The notes beneath the pieces were generated by a model. That model saw nothing but the letters and a program-made list of their open reading frames with translations. It was not told where the DNA came from and did no database searches. From contig NOKP01000046.1 of the NCBI GenBank assembly GCA_002682825.1, positions 124,001 through 188,000 of the forward strand: DNA of 64,000 bases, given 5' to 3'. This document shows, piece after piece, positions 1-11,314 of the stretch; the first letter of the stretch is position 1; each line of letters opens with the position of its first letter. Origin of the DNA: Neonectria sp. B-13 (Eukaryota > Ascomycota > Sordariomycetes > Hypocreales > Nectriaceae). The translations under genes were made by a program, and so were the position numbers.

Positions 1-1662
1 TTAGTTATCTATTGGAGATATCAATCTCAACAGATAGTCATTAGTAGGATTCTATATCCTCTAGGATTGGTTCAAAAGAGGTTAGTTTCTTTCCTTTCTG
101 GACTATAGTGATAGTTTTGCCCTTAATCATTATTCTTAGTTTTCCCTCAGGGACTAGGATCCAAGGATTGTATATTCCTTTCTTAAATCCCTTATCATTC
201 TAGGTAAGTTCTAGAACTCTATATTGTATTTTTTCAGCATACTTACTATTATCTTTAGTTTTATACTATTCAGTACTAGGCAGGGGCTATATTGTATTAA
301 AGTGATCAGTCTTTATTATCTTATATAACCCTCTAGTTATACTAATAGTTTTACTAGTATTCTAGTATTTAGTGAATTAGATATACTTACCTTTAGGCAT
401 AGGTTTATGCTTTTATCCTAATTTAGGCTTTTAATACTTGCTTTCAAAGTGTTCTATTCCTCTATAGTTCTAATATTTGACTTAAGAGTAGTCTCATTGT
501 ATGGCTTCTAGTTCCATAGGGCTGGGCTGAGTTCCCTAAGAAGTATTCTTATTCTTTCTTTTGCTAGTGTTAAAGTAGTTTTTCTTATTCTTCTAACCCT
601 TAGAGGAACCCTTCTTTCTTTTGATGTATCTTTTGAATAGTCGGTTATTGATGAGTATATAGGTCTTTGTATAGGCATTAAAGTTAGTTGGTAGGTCTAA
701 GATTTTATAGATCTTATTCTTGACTTTATCCTTAAGTCCTTAGTAGAACTTATTGATTTGGTTTTTATTAGTCCAGTTGAGCTTAGCAGTAAGGTACTTG
801 AATTCAGAGAGGTACTCTGAAGTAGCCTTAGTCTGCTTTAGCTTTTGGATTACAAGGAAGGCATTATATTTTTCATCCTATTCCCTATAAGCATTAATGA
901 GTTGCTCTTTATATAGTATAAAGCTACTGAAAAGTTCCTTTGTCTTAATCTTTTGGTTCTTAAGAGAGTTTGCATTCTTAATGAAGTCCCTTAGGTATAG
1001 TTCTATTCTATGTAGGGCTTTTCCTTCTAGGAGGCTCATTCTGTGTTATACCTTAAGTTGCTCATTCCTAAATGCACTTGGATAGTACATATAGAATAAC
1101 TTAACTTAGGTAAGATATTCATAGAGGTCCTTTAGGGTGCCATCAAACTTTAGTAGCTAAGTAGGCTTGATTATCTTACCTACATCCCTGGGTCATAGGA
1201 TGTTAGAGGTAACTAAGAAGTTACTGAACTGTTCAATTTATCTACGTTAGATCTCTTGTATGGCCATTTGTTCCTAGGCCAGACAATTGATTATTTCCTA
1301 CATATTAGAGATGTTTGGATCTAAGGTTCCATTAGTAGCCAAGAGTTTCTTGATACTAGTGTATAAGGCATTAAAGTAAGTTTGATTGTCTACTTTAAGG
1401 ACCTTTATTGCTTCTATTATGCCATTGAGTTAGTTACTCAGGGTAATATTCTACCTATAAAGTTAGATGATTTTTTCATTATTATCCTCTTCATTGAAGT
1501 CTATAGGGTCTATATTATTATCTCTATTATTATCTTTTGCAACTTGCTTTCCCTTAGGGGCAGTAGATAATAAGCTTATTAAGGGGGTTATAAGAGCCAT
1601 AATGACTATTCAGGGTATTACTCAGGTCAACATAGTAATACACTGAATAAGAGCTATCAATA
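1..1662 (-). mobile_element. Ty3/gypsy retrotransposon, 5' internal part with gag, RIP-degraded
   Basis: Read on the minus strand, about 612-853 translates as a Retrotrans_gag-type stretch: ATSEYLSEFKYLTAKLNW, then NKFY, a stop where Gln/Arg is expected, then GLKDKVKNKI. This matches the SEYxxxFxxLxxxxxW...F..GLK pattern of gypsy gag proteins. Further downstream lie a PMELEAIQ-like segment (about 500-530) and the remains of a CCHC zinc knuckle at 434-475. Many in-frame stops replace Gln and Trp codons, as RIP produces. The element continues leftward out of the window, so protease and pol are not seen. Its upstream LTR is at 1663-2064. The assignment to gypsy gag is firm by pattern; the subfamily is unknown. 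It is not functional. Confidence 0.82.
434..475 (-). pseudogene. RIP-destroyed CCHC zinc knuckle of gypsy gag
   Basis: The minus-strand codons read Y-stop-N-Y-R-G-I-E-H-F-E-S-K-Y. The spacing is exactly C-x2-C-x4-H-x4-C, but all three cysteines are now TAT tyrosines. TGT to TAT is a G to A change, the opposite-strand product of RIP. The histidine is kept. This identifies the nucleocapsid part of gag and shows it can no longer bind zinc. Confidence 0.75.
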
Positions 1663-2064
1663 TATAACAGTCAGGTCTAACCTAAGGGTATAGGGTAGGT
1701 CTAAGGCATATAGTTTAATGATCAAGTAGATTAGAATATCATAGTAAGCAATATAGGTTATAGTAATAATATATAATAGTAAGTTATTATATAATTAAAG
1801 TATAGTATTAATAGCTAAGGAGCTTAAGGCTCTTATCTATTGTACTAAGTGACTGTGTATATATATGGAAGACTGGTATAGTTAAACAGTATCAAGTTGT
1901 ATCAAACAGTACTTGTTCAACATGCATATACTCATTGGTATCGAACTGTATCGAACAGAGCTCGTTCAACGTACAGATATTACATACAGTGATAGGAAGG
2001 AAAAAGTGAGTACTAAAATGATTCTGCCGGTTGTAACCGCCTGGTCCCAACCTGGGCTGTGACA
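1663..2064 (-). repeat. LTR of the minus-strand gypsy element (about 402 bp)
   Basis: Read on the minus strand it starts TGTCACAGCC and ends TGTTATA, probably TGTTACA before RIP, so the termini are of TGT...ACA type. The 3' half and the first ~45 bp match the solo LTR at 2287-2673 in the opposite orientation. Inside it a ~50-bp unit with GTATC..A..TGTATC..ACAG and GTTCAAC is tandemly doubled (about 1888-1925 and 1938-1975). It borders the gag region at the correct end to be the 5' LTR. Confidence 0.75.
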
Positions 2065-2286
2065 CCTAAGAGTATTTCTTTAAGAGCTACTATCTCCTTA
2101 AGGTAGAAAGTAATAGTATTAAAGCTCTATTTATTATACCTAAATAACTCCTTAGTATAGAATATATATACTTATATAATAAGGTTCTAATAAATAGTAT
2201 TAAGGCTATTCTTAGGATATTTTACAAGAAATATCTAGCTTATATATTTATTATACTATCTTTAATTCTTATTAAATTAATATTAG
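2065..2286. other. AT-rich spacer between two inverted LTRs
   Basis: About 220 bp of AT-rich sequence without a recognisable gene. Its last five bases (2282-2286, ATTAG) are the left target-site duplicate of the neighbouring solo LTR. Confidence 0.6.
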
Positions 2287-2673
2287 TATTATAGCCTAGG
2301 TTAAGACTAGGCGGTTACAATCAGCAGAACTATAATATATCTACTTTTTATAATATTCGTATTCCCAAACTTACCCCAACTATATAAGCTAGACTATCTA
2401 GCTTACTTTATTATAATAAGCTATAACAATAGACTTACTATTACTTAGTAAGCCTATAGAATTACTATAATATATAATTACATTCACTTAGTACATTAGA
2501 TAAGAGCTTTAAGCTTCTTAGCTATTAATAATATTACTTAGTTATATAATAACTTACCTTTATATATTACTATTATGATCTATATTGCTTACTATAATGT
2601 TCTAATCTACTTGATTATTAAACTATATACCTTAGACCTACCCTAGACCCTTAGGTTAAGCCTAACTATTACA
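2287..2673 (+). repeat. Solo gypsy LTR with 5-bp target-site duplication
   Basis: It starts TATTATAGCC, the RIP form of TGTCACAGCC, and ends TATTACA. It is related to the LTR at 1663-2064 but in opposite orientation; the middle part has diverged. It is flanked by a perfect ATTAG at 2282-2286 and 2674-2678, which is the 5-bp duplication expected for gypsy integration. No internal retroelement sequence follows, so it is a solo LTR left by recombination between two LTRs. RIP transitions are visible along it. Confidence 0.8.
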
Positions 2674-3240
2674 ATTAGGTTTAAGTCTATATATTAGTTT
2701 TATAGTTAATTCTTCTATTTAAGTAATAAAATAATTTAGTAATTAGTAAAAACTTTCTATTATTAAACTAAAGATATTTTTAATAGAAATAGACTTTCTA
2801 TTATTACTTTAATATAAAAGAAATAAAAGTAACTTAGTCTATATAATAATATACTCTAAATCTTAAAGGCTTAATAACTCTATAAATAGTATTTATAAAC
2901 CTATTATTATATACTTTTTATAAATTGTATTTTATTATTTAAACTAATATATATATAATTATTTTAAGATCTTAAGTATATAATATGAATAGAATAATAT
3001 TATAGATTCTAAAAGAAATAAATACTAAATATAAATAAGGCTTAATAGCTATAGGTAATATAGCTAAGCTAATAGAAATTAATAGCTATTAAGTAAGAAA
3101 CTAAGTATACTAATAAAATATATAAGTATTATAAAGCTAGATTAGCTATTAAAAAACCATTCTATACTTAGTATAAAACTAAATAAGAAGAAAAGCTTAA
3201 GAAACTCTTTAAAAGTTATATAAGAGAGTTTACTACTGCT
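2674..3240. other. AT-rich RIP-type DNA, no gene seen
   Basis: Very AT-rich sequence with frequent stops in all frames. It is probably transposon-derived, but I could not recognise a domain. The composition switches to normal GC at about 3240. Confidence 0.55.
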
Positions 3241-3463
3241 ATTGACTCAAAGTTGTCCTAATTAAAGGCTTACGAAGGCTGGTACTATTCGTTTGATTTA
3301 GTGGTGGATACACGATGTACGCGTTTTAGTTCGTTTTGGCTTGTTGAATTATGCGTGGTCTAACCTTTGATTTGTGACTCGTTGAGATACGATACTTCGT
3401 GCAAGCAGTTTGTGAGATTCAAAGATTTACCATTCATGACCTATACCTAGGCAGAGGGCATTG

Positions 3464-3925
3464 TTAGTTACGTCTACATGGGTCAGTTTTGCCATGACGG
3501 GGGCGATCAGCAGGCGAGCTATCACACTGAGATGCCAGATCAGACGAACTCGTGGATGTCGGCCGAGCAGCCGATGAAGACCAACGTAGCGAACAATCGG
3601 AGGAGGCAGAGTGAGCGCGATGGGCCGGTATTATTCTTGAAGTTGTCACTATCTGAGCTTGCCTGGTAGCTTGTTCTTTTGAACGAACATGTTCATCCAG
3701 CTCCTGGCTTGGAACTCCCTGGTTGAGTTCCGCCCTCGCGCGTTCTTTTGTCAGTAGCCTCCCTAGGGCGGGCTTTGGTATGAAGTTTCCCTCGGTCACT
3801 TTGACACGAGCATTAGATAGGCTGCTTGAATAGCACACGAGTCTCCGCAGTTCTTGAGCAGAGTCTAGGCTGCCCTCCTTATTTTCATGTAACAAATCTG
3901 GGTGGGGGCTTGGGTTATTGTACAT
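3464..3925 (-). pseudogene. Unassigned open frame of 153 codons, possible gene fragment
   Basis: An open frame with a charged, helix-rich middle (KPALGRLLTKERARAELNQG) followed by a low-complexity Ser/Thr-rich end. The middle looks protein-like, while the C-terminal third looks like readthrough of non-coding DNA. It lies between the retroelement remains and the aspartic protease gene. I do not recognise the family with confidence. It may be an exon or a broken piece of a longer gene. Confidence 0.25.
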
Positions 3926-4351
3926 CTCCGATCTATATCATAGTGTATGGGGTTTCAAACTATTGGATGCAGATCAATCTATTGTGTGGCACTGCTTTGT
4001 CGGACCTAAGGGAGGGATGGGTAGTAAAATATGATTAGATAATTGGAGGAGAAGTGGAAATGGGCTCCATTTCTGTATTCAATACCTGAGTAGTCTATGA
4101 ATCTCAAGGAGACTAGTAGACTTGATAGTTTCACACAAATCTGGTCAACTACTTCTCAATAAAAGGGATAGAATTAAGAGTATGTGGGTCGTATATAGCT
4201 AGTATCTGTCATATAAATCTTTCCAGTTCCAAATCTCAAGCGATCCACCTCCTTTCATGATGCCATATACTGTCCTTGTTTGCTGCTTTTGAGAAAGGCT
4301 GCAGAAAAGTCCATATCAAGCTCCGCGAGCCGTAAAAAATAACGAGTCAAC

Positions 4352-5580
4352 CTAGGCGTTGGTGGCGAAACCGATGCGGGCGTTGGTGGTGTCATAGACA
4401 GAGTAGTAGTTCTCAAGGAACTTCTGGCCGATGATAGTGTTGACGCCAGAGCTGCCACCGTCGTTAATCCAGGCGTAGTACTTGCCAGAGGTCAGGCCGT
4501 AGTAGCTGTACTGGGCAGTCGGGACCAAGTACTGCGCCGGTGTGAGGGTGTAAGTCGTGGACCCGAACTTGATGCCAAAGTTGGAAGTAGGCTTGGTGGT
4601 GAACACAGCGAGGCCAGATGAGCTATCCGTCTTGCCGCTGGCAGCAGTCAAGAACTTGTTGTAGGCGGCGGTGGGGATGTAGATAAGGGTAGTACCAGTG
4701 TCGACGATACCAGTGGCGGACGAGGCAAGGGTAGTCGTGCCGTAGGTGAAGCTGGCAATAGAGATGCCCCAGTACGAAGATGCAGAGCCGCTGGTGAGCG
4801 CTGAGAAGTAGGTGATTGAGCCGGTGTACTTGGAGCTATCAGTGCCGCCGAGAGTGAGCTCTCCGTTGGTGTCGCTAGTGTCGCTGCCAGACTCGGCCTT
4901 GAAGGAAACACCGAGCACTTCGGCCGAAATAGACCCCTGGCTGTAGAGGTTGTCCATGAAGGTTGGGACGGTGTCGACGTTGGAGACGGTGCCCTCGGTG
5001 AGATCAACGGGACCAAAGCCGATAATGCCATCGACACCGCTGAAGCCGGACGCCGAGGTAGCAGCACCAATCGACTGCGATGCAACAGAGAGGCCACCGA
5101 AGCTGACTTTGTCCGTGTACTCCTTGCCAGAGAACGAGCCAGAGCCGTAGGAGACGGACACGGTGCCGCCAGTAGACTTGCCGGTCGATGTTGCTTCGCA
5201 AGAGGTTTGGGCACCACACCAAGTGTTAGAAGCTAAGAGATTTCGATGAGTATATTGCACCATTAGCGACATAGAAGAAGCCACGTACATCCAGTATCGA
5301 CGATCAGGTTCCAGGTTTTACCACCGACGACGACCGGGGCGACATAGCTGACATCCTCGTTGGTAACGGAGCCAGAGCTGACATCAACGTTGACATGAAC
5401 GGCGGTCTTGCTGTTGATCTTCTTGATGCGAGACTGGCCTTTCTGAACGATGTTCTTGAGTGAAGTGACGGTGGAGACGTGTTTCAATGGCAGAACAGTG
5501 GTCTTGGCTCTGGGCTCAACCGGCGAGGCGGAGACGGCGGCAGCGGCAGCAGCCACGGCAAGAGAAACGGCGAACAGCAT
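4352..5580 (-). CDS. Secreted pepsin-like aspartic protease (family A1), 2 exons
   Basis: Exons 5289-5580 and 4352-5232, joined over a 56-bp GTACGT..TTAG intron with a GCTAATG branch-like site. The splice restores the codons for DTGSSNTW and gives a 390-residue protein. Residues 1-20 are a hydrophobic, Ala-rich signal peptide. A propeptide follows, with basic KKINSK near 53-58. The two catalytic motifs are DTGSS (Asp95) and DTGTT (Asp275), and the flap Tyr lies in SVSYGSGSF (about Tyr126). Length and motif order fit fungal A1 endopeptidases of the short, secreted type. It should cleave proteins outside the cell at acid pH; that is family knowledge. The frame is intact and the promoter has a TATA box, so the gene is probably functional. 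Confidence 0.93.
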
Positions 5581-5679
5581 TGTGTCGAGAAGAGATGATA
5601 GTCAGTAGGCAGTAGAAGATTCTTGAGCGGATGATTCTGAAAAGAAAGAAGTCGCAAAATCACGAACGAAGAGCTGCAT

Positions 5680-5687
5680 TTATATAC
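5680..5687 (-). promoter_or_regulatory. TATA box of the aspartic protease gene
   Basis: TATATAAA on the minus strand, about 100 bp upstream of the ATG at 5580. The start codon sits in an A-rich context (GACACAATG) typical of fungal genes. Confidence 0.5.
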
Positions 5688-5689
5688 AA

Positions 5690-6839
5690 AGTCATCCAAC
5701 GAGTTGGATCTGCCCCGTTTCTGCACATGTCTTCTCGGAAAACCGGCATGATGCGATTGACGAGCGTATCTAGTTTGACTGGGGTTGAAGCATCTACTAG
5801 TTCCGCAGAATCACGATATTCGTTCGGCGTGCAATGATTTAGTTGTTCGTTCGCAGCCGTATAGCCCAACACCTGCCGCATCAGGCAGCCCCCACACCTA
5901 ACTCGGGTACATGGGTAGGTTTCGGCCTACAGGGTTTATGGGCGAGTTGCCCCTTTAGTATATCATCTAAGCATATCTGGCGAATCATTGCGCTCTATTC
6001 TCGTGTTTGTAGAGAGCGAGTTGGGCATGTTGCGATGAGCTCATACATGATGTTTCTACGTCTACTGAGTGCGATTTGAATGTGAAGCCGGTTATCCGTC
6101 CGTAACCCACTGGAAAGTCGATACGAATCCTGTCTTGATTAGTGTAGAAATATCCTTCCGCATTATATTTGTTTATGGAGACAGCTAGCGAAGATTGCCT
6201 ATGAAGATTAGCCCGGGTAGACTTTTGGCTTTGGAGACTTGAATCCCTAGTCATTGTATTAATTCATTAGTGCTGCTTCATAATCCTGTAAAGGAAATGG
6301 GAATGGAAATAATCTTCTTTGCCCACCTCATACAGCAAAGATTGGGGCACATGGACATATTAGAGTTCCCTTAACTAGCCGCGGGTCTGATAAGGGCTCT
6401 GAAGATACCGCCACATGCAGCATGAATACTACTACCTGGATATTCTTCACTGAATGTCCCTCTTTATCGGATCGGCGTGGTACCAGTTATGACATTCGTT
6501 CCTGAGCAGGCTGGACCCGAGGTGCATGAACAAAAGTCCCTTTATCTTGATAGAAAATCAGGAGTTGATTGCGACAGAATGTTTCTAGTGTTACAGACAT
6601 TCCGCAGTCTAGATGTGGACGTGGTCTACGGCGCCTACACAAGTTCCCTTGGTTACCTTTTTAAGCTTGTCGGCCGGATCAACAACAGCTGACTTGCCGC
6701 TATGCAGATCGCCTTGGGCCCGGGAATACAAAGTCCAGACACCACGGCAACTGGCGCAAAAGTTCCCTCCTGCGGTGGGGTCAACCTAAACCAATTGGCG
6801 TTTCCAAATGGGCTGCGAACCGGCAATTCGGCACTTGAT
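5690..6839. other. Intergenic DNA, no gene recognised
   Basis: Normal-GC sequence with only short frames on both strands, none with a recognisable domain or plausible exon structure. The first part probably contains the upstream control region of the aspartic protease gene. Confidence 0.5.
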
Positions 6840-7410
6840 TCACTTGTGGGGCACCCTACCTTCCTTATTGGGCGAGTTGGCCGGACTGTCTCTGGGAGTT
6901 TCTAACTGCCGGGTTAGACCGAATTGCCTCGTTGGTGATTGGTACTTGAACCCATTTTGTTTGTGATTCTGTCTTCTCCTGGGTTTGTTTGCCGGCTTGA
7001 TGGCGATGCAGTTGCTGCCCAGGCGCTGAGCAGATAGATGTCTGTCCGTCTCGTCCTTGGCACCGACAAAGCAGACGACGATGCGAAGCACCAGTAGACA
7101 CAATGGTGGCAGCCAGAGGAGTGTCCTTCACGACACGCTTCTTGGAGCAGTCGACCGTCCAGCCTGGCGTGTCACCTGTCAGCGGGGGGGCTGCCATGGA
7201 CTTGATGGCGTCGTAGACAACCAGCACGTTGTCCTTGCTTTGGTAAACCAGCAGATGCCGTCTGCCGATGAAGTCTTTCGTACACGGCATGCACATTGGC
7301 GTCGCTGCTGAAGTTTACACAGTTGAGTGGCCGCCAACTGAGGGGTCGCGACACGTCTCCCACTCGACAATCTTGCCGTCACCGTTGCTATTCATTCTAT
7401 CAGTGGGCTG
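6840..7410 (-). pseudogene. Broken gene of unknown family
   Basis: On the minus strand a protein-like frame reads NSNGDGKIVEWETCRDPSVGG, then after a stop GRRHLLVYQSKDNVLVVYDAIKSM and KDTPLAATIVSTG. An adjacent frame continues with VVCFVGAKDETDRHLS. The two pieces need a stop and at least one frameshift to be joined. Alternating hydrophobic strands with VYQSKDN and ATIVSTG recall a beta-propeller lectin, but this is only a weak impression. It is not an intact gene. Confidence 0.35.
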
Positions 7411-7617
7411 TGCAGTGAACGGGTAATGGTGGGCAAGAGACAGCATATACGGTGAAGTAGAGCCAGGCCTACAATCTTAGCTAGATCTGCAGGCAAGCTG
7501 ACGTCTTCCTTCTCAGCAGGGGACGCGAGGGTTTCTATGTTTCCTCAGGCCACTGTTCAGAACACAAACAGGGTCGAGGGCGACAGCCTCTATCGCGTCG
7601 GGCTTTAGCTCATCTAT

Positions 7618-8037
7618 GTGTACCTTTTCGCAACCACTCACTCCCTTGGCGCCAAGCGGTCTCATGTTAGTAAGGGTATTTTGGCCCTCTTGACTGGCCC
7701 AGAACTAAAGCGTATACATACCCGAGTTGAAGAACTGAGGCGTAAGTCTAGCCAATTCTGTGATTCTCCATTGAGCGTACCGCTGCTCCTGAGTCCCTAT
7801 ACGTACTGTTACAGGATAGTGGCAAGCAGCAGTTTCCCAGACGCTCAGACACTGAGACGTGGTGCTGGCATACTAAAGTTGGAAGGATTTGGCCTAGATG
7901 GTTGCTTGATCGTTTTCTGGATGGTGAATAGACCGACCTTGGTTGAAATATGGTCATCTTGGTTCATTATTGCATACAGTGCCCTCCTCGGTAGCTTTCT
8001 TTTCTCCTTGATCGCGGCCGCTTTTCTACGTAGCTAG
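7618..8037 (+). CDS. Hypothetical 139-residue open frame
   Basis: The frame is open for 139 codons and ends with a strongly hydrophobic stretch (WFIIAYSALLGSFLFSLIAAAF) that could be one membrane span. No family is recognised and no introns are evident. Codon use is unremarkable. It could be a chance frame, so confidence is low. Confidence 0.2.
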   Translation: MYLFATTHSLGAKRSHVSKGILALLTGPELKRIHTRVEELRRKSSQFCDSPLSVPLLLSPYTYCYRIVASSSFPDAQTLRRGAGILKLEGFGLDGCLIVFWMVNRPTLVEIWSSWFIIAYSALLGSFLFSLIAAAFLRS

Positions 8038-8348
8038 CTGGTCGGCGTGGTTGCTGATGAGCTACCCTATGTAGCTGACAACCTTTCAAACCATAATCAT
8101 CACCGGCTCGTCCTATACCGCTGAAACTTGACACCTTCGTCTTAAAAGCCTTGGTATGCCGTAGGAGACCTCCTGATTCCCTGCCAAAGTCCTAGGATAG
8201 CAATCCCGCTTTAAATCTCACGGTAGCCAAGATTGCGTCCATTAAGCACCTAAACTGCATATTTATCTGAATGGTAGAAAAGAAAAACACCACGCTAAAT
8301 TCCACCAAGTATCACATGCTTCACGTCACCTAATCAACTGTTTGCCGA

Positions 8349-10545
8349 TTACCAGTCTCCCAATTCTAACGTTATCAGCATTTTATGGGTATAACGGTGG
8401 AAAAAGCTACCTTTAATACAGCTGCCGAGAATACGCCTCAGATGGTCGTCAAATGGGCCCGCCCATTCGCTGATAGCACTCCAGAGAGTTTTGAAAGTTC
8501 GGTGGACTTGGAGGAAGTGATTACGGCTCCATTTCGGTGGGGTTGAGCGGCCGAAGAGATGTCGGAAAACAAAATCTGACCAGCTATCCTTTGGAGGCAA
8601 ATACTTGCGCGTGGTCATCCAACAGGGGAGCTCGCCTGGCATTTGAGAACCACCTAGGGCGCTATCAGGCAGCGCCGTAGTATACACAGCCCACCTCCAT
8701 GTAGATCTCCCAGATCGTTTGAGCTGTCAAAATCTGGCTGGTCTCAGCTGCTGCATCCTCCTGCGCCTGCTGCAACCAAAAAAGGACGGGAAGGGCATTG
8801 CGCCCAAGGCTGTCACGCACCCGCTCCCAGTACGAGTGAATCTTTGATAGGAGGTGCTGGTTGTATGCGCGTGCAATTTCCTCTGCAGAGAGTTTCATGA
8901 TGCGATCAGCTATCACCTTCCCCTCCTTGTCTCGCCCCTCACTGAAAGCTTGCCGAGCATCTTGGAACCACTCTTGGAGGAAATACTCAACGGTGAGCTG
9001 GGAGGTGGTAAGGGCTTGGACGTTCGCCTGAGAGGCGAGCCGCGCCTGGAGAAGGTTTCTGGGAATGTAGAGTTGGACTGACGTATCAAGCGCGAGGTGT
9101 CCTTGCCGCCAGTCAACCTGAGCATGGGGAATCCAAAGCATCCCCGATGCGTTTATAGGCTTGTCAAGCCCAAGACCCCGCCGCTCCTTGAGTGATCGTC
9201 CCCGCGCCCGCACCCTCCATAGTGGGAGCCAGATCCACTTGTCATAGTTGAGCTCCCGCTCGCTGCTGAAGTTATGTATAAGGAGCCGACAGAAAAGCTG
9301 GGCAGTGTAGAAGGCGAGGATTCGCCGGATGGACGACTCGGCAGGATGGCGAGGAGTTTCCTGACTAGGTGGAGTTAACGATGCCTCTTGGAAGAGGTGA
9401 TCAAGTGGGAGAACGAGGCGGGCAGCTTGCGTGAAGATCAAGGCATTGATGTGCCTCGTAGGGACAGCCCAGAAGGGGTAGTGCTCTCCTGTCTCGGAAT
9501 GGAGTGGGAGTGTTCGGGAGAGCGGGCCGGTGTGGGGGCTATGGTCGAGTCAAAGAAGCCGTGACCCCACATCTTCAAGATAGTGTCAAGGCGGAAGGTG
9601 ACCTCCTTCCGAAGCCCGTCATTTTTCAGGGCTTGCGGATCTGAGATAGCTTTCAAGTGCCGCTTGTTCGCCTCCCAAGTACGAAGAAGGGACTCCCGGT
9701 TGAGCCGGGTGACATAAGCCCGCTGGCGGTCCTGGGTCATGGTCGCAAGGTCCTGGATCATCCCTTCGTCAAGAGCAAGGAGTGGCAGGAAGCCCGAGCC
9801 AAATAGGCTGTAGTTACTGAATATGACGGCAAAGAGCTCCTTATTCGAGCTATACGCCTTGGCGTGGATGATGCCGGCCTGTCAAGAGTCTGGATGACCC
9901 AGGTTTAAGGTCCATGTAGGCTTCACTTTCGATGTCAAGGTACCAGTGTCGTGGAGCGAAAAGAGCGAAAGTAGGTCGCCGTCAAAGGGGCGTCCGGTGC
10001 AACATCTAGTAGCCGTTGGTGAAGGCGGCGGTTGCACTGGCTTTTCCAGAGAAGGGTAAAAGGTTCGCTTCGTCGAAGTTCTTGCGAGCGAGTGCTAGTG
10101 ACATAGTCTCGAGTTCCGATGTCAAGCCAACAAGAGCGAATATCCAGTTGGTTGGAGTCGACAGCTGTCAGGACTGTATCTTTAAAGTGGGAAAGTGTTT
10201 CTTCAAGGCTTGGCCGAGCAAAAGTATTTTTCAAGTCGTAAGCCTGAAAGAGCAGGCGTGGATGTTGGAAGTAGGCGACGGTTTCTCCGCGCCAAGTAGG
10301 GATTTGCAACCTATTTGCTTTCTCGACAACCGAACGCCAGAAGGGCGCGAGATCTTGGGCAGGAAGGGTGTAAGCCAGGTAAAATGATCGGCTCTCGTCT
10401 TTCGCCCTCCAGCGGCCCATGCCTGGCTTCTCCTGGAAAGAGCGAGACTTCGCGCAAACAATGTCATACGTTCGGGGGATTTTACCCACCTCACGGCCCC
10501 CGGACAAAACATATACGTACATATAAACATACTAATTATATACAC
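8349..10545 (-). pseudogene. Broken large uncharacterised fungal protein
   Basis: Four protein-like blocks follow each other on the minus strand in three frames: YDIVCAKSRSFQEKPGMG to LDVAPDAPLTATYFRSF (10522-9935), AYSSNKELFAVIFSNY to KMWGHG (about 9880-9560), HYPFWAVPTRHINALIFTQ to TIWEIYME (about 9490-8690) and LPCWMTTRKYLPPKDSW to RRILGSCIKG (8687-8400). Each boundary is a short frame change, not a canonical intron, so I read them as frameshifts. The upstream end has no clear start, and the downstream end runs into non-coding sequence, so both ends are truncated. The blocks resemble a long, often multicopy ascomycete protein of unknown function that I know only from general memory, with no domain name. 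In all, about 700 residues survive. Confidence 0.6.
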
Positions 10546-10959
10546 TCAAGGTAGCCTCATTATACCCCACTTTGGGTGCCAGGTTGAGGGCAGCTCAGGT
10601 CACAGGAGTATCAAGGGCAGCTGATGCCGAATCTCTGATGAAGGATGACTGCTACTGCGAACAAGGCAGACTATCCGAGCTTGCTGTAATACTCTTCCAG
10701 CTTCTTCCAGCTGAACCCAGAATATCCACGACGGAAAGCTATCTTTGCGGGATCGGACAATGATTGACCTCTTCAGGCAGAGTCAAATAACGTCCACGTT
10801 GGACCAGCTCCAGCTCCAGACCTGTAAGATAACGCTTACTTCTGTTGTGAGCATTGCGACATTGTGAGTTGCACCTTCCGGCCTGGAACATAATGACATT
10901 AAGGAGAGGCAGACACAGTTCCCTTCAACAGACGAATGCGACCGAGCAGATGATGAAGA

Positions 10960-11314
10960 TGATATCGACGAAGGAGGCGGAGATTATGACAGTGATTGCT
11001 ATGATGGAGAAACAGCTCGGCGGGGTGAATAGCAAGCTAGAAGAGCTTCATCTTGCAACGTATGATGACGCCCATGAGCTGTTGATCAGACTAGCGCAAC
11101 TAACCAGGTGGAAACTGAGAAGTTTGCCCTGGAAACATCCCTTAAGTTTCTCAAAGAGCTGCTTTCGAGCAGCCAAGCCACAGCCACAAGTGCGCGTAAG
11201 GATCAGGACAGGGTAGTCAACACATATACATTTGGAGATCACAATGCGAGCGTTCAGGCCGGAGTTAGCAACGCCTCTTTTAACTTCTCTACCTGTAGAG
11301 AGAAGGACAAGTAG
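10960..11314 (+). pseudogene. Fragment of a fungal STAND-type N-terminal domain
   Basis: The first block, EAEIMTVIAMMEKQLGGVNSKLEEL, is coiled-coil-like. After a frameshift near 11080 the frame continues ATNQVETEKFALETSLKFL, SSSQATATSA and TYTFGDHNASVQAGVSNASF, ending at 11314. The last segments resemble the end of the fungal N-terminal domain (PigL_N / NACHT-ankyrin N-terminal type) found before ankyrin or STAND modules. No start and no downstream ankyrin region follow. It lies on the opposite strand to the ankyrin pseudogene at 12092-15664, to which it may be related by an old inversion or a separate paralogue. Confidence 0.55.

Noticed and set aside
1382..1570. 62-codon plus-strand hydrophobic frame
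   Set aside because: It is antisense to the RIP-degraded gypsy gag region; AT-rich DNA gives Ile/Phe/Tyr-rich chance frames.
4648..5217. Long alternative frames inside the aspartic protease gene on both strands
   Set aside because: They are shadows of the real exon 2, with Ser/Arg/Pro-rich composition and no motifs; the spliced A1 protease explains the region.
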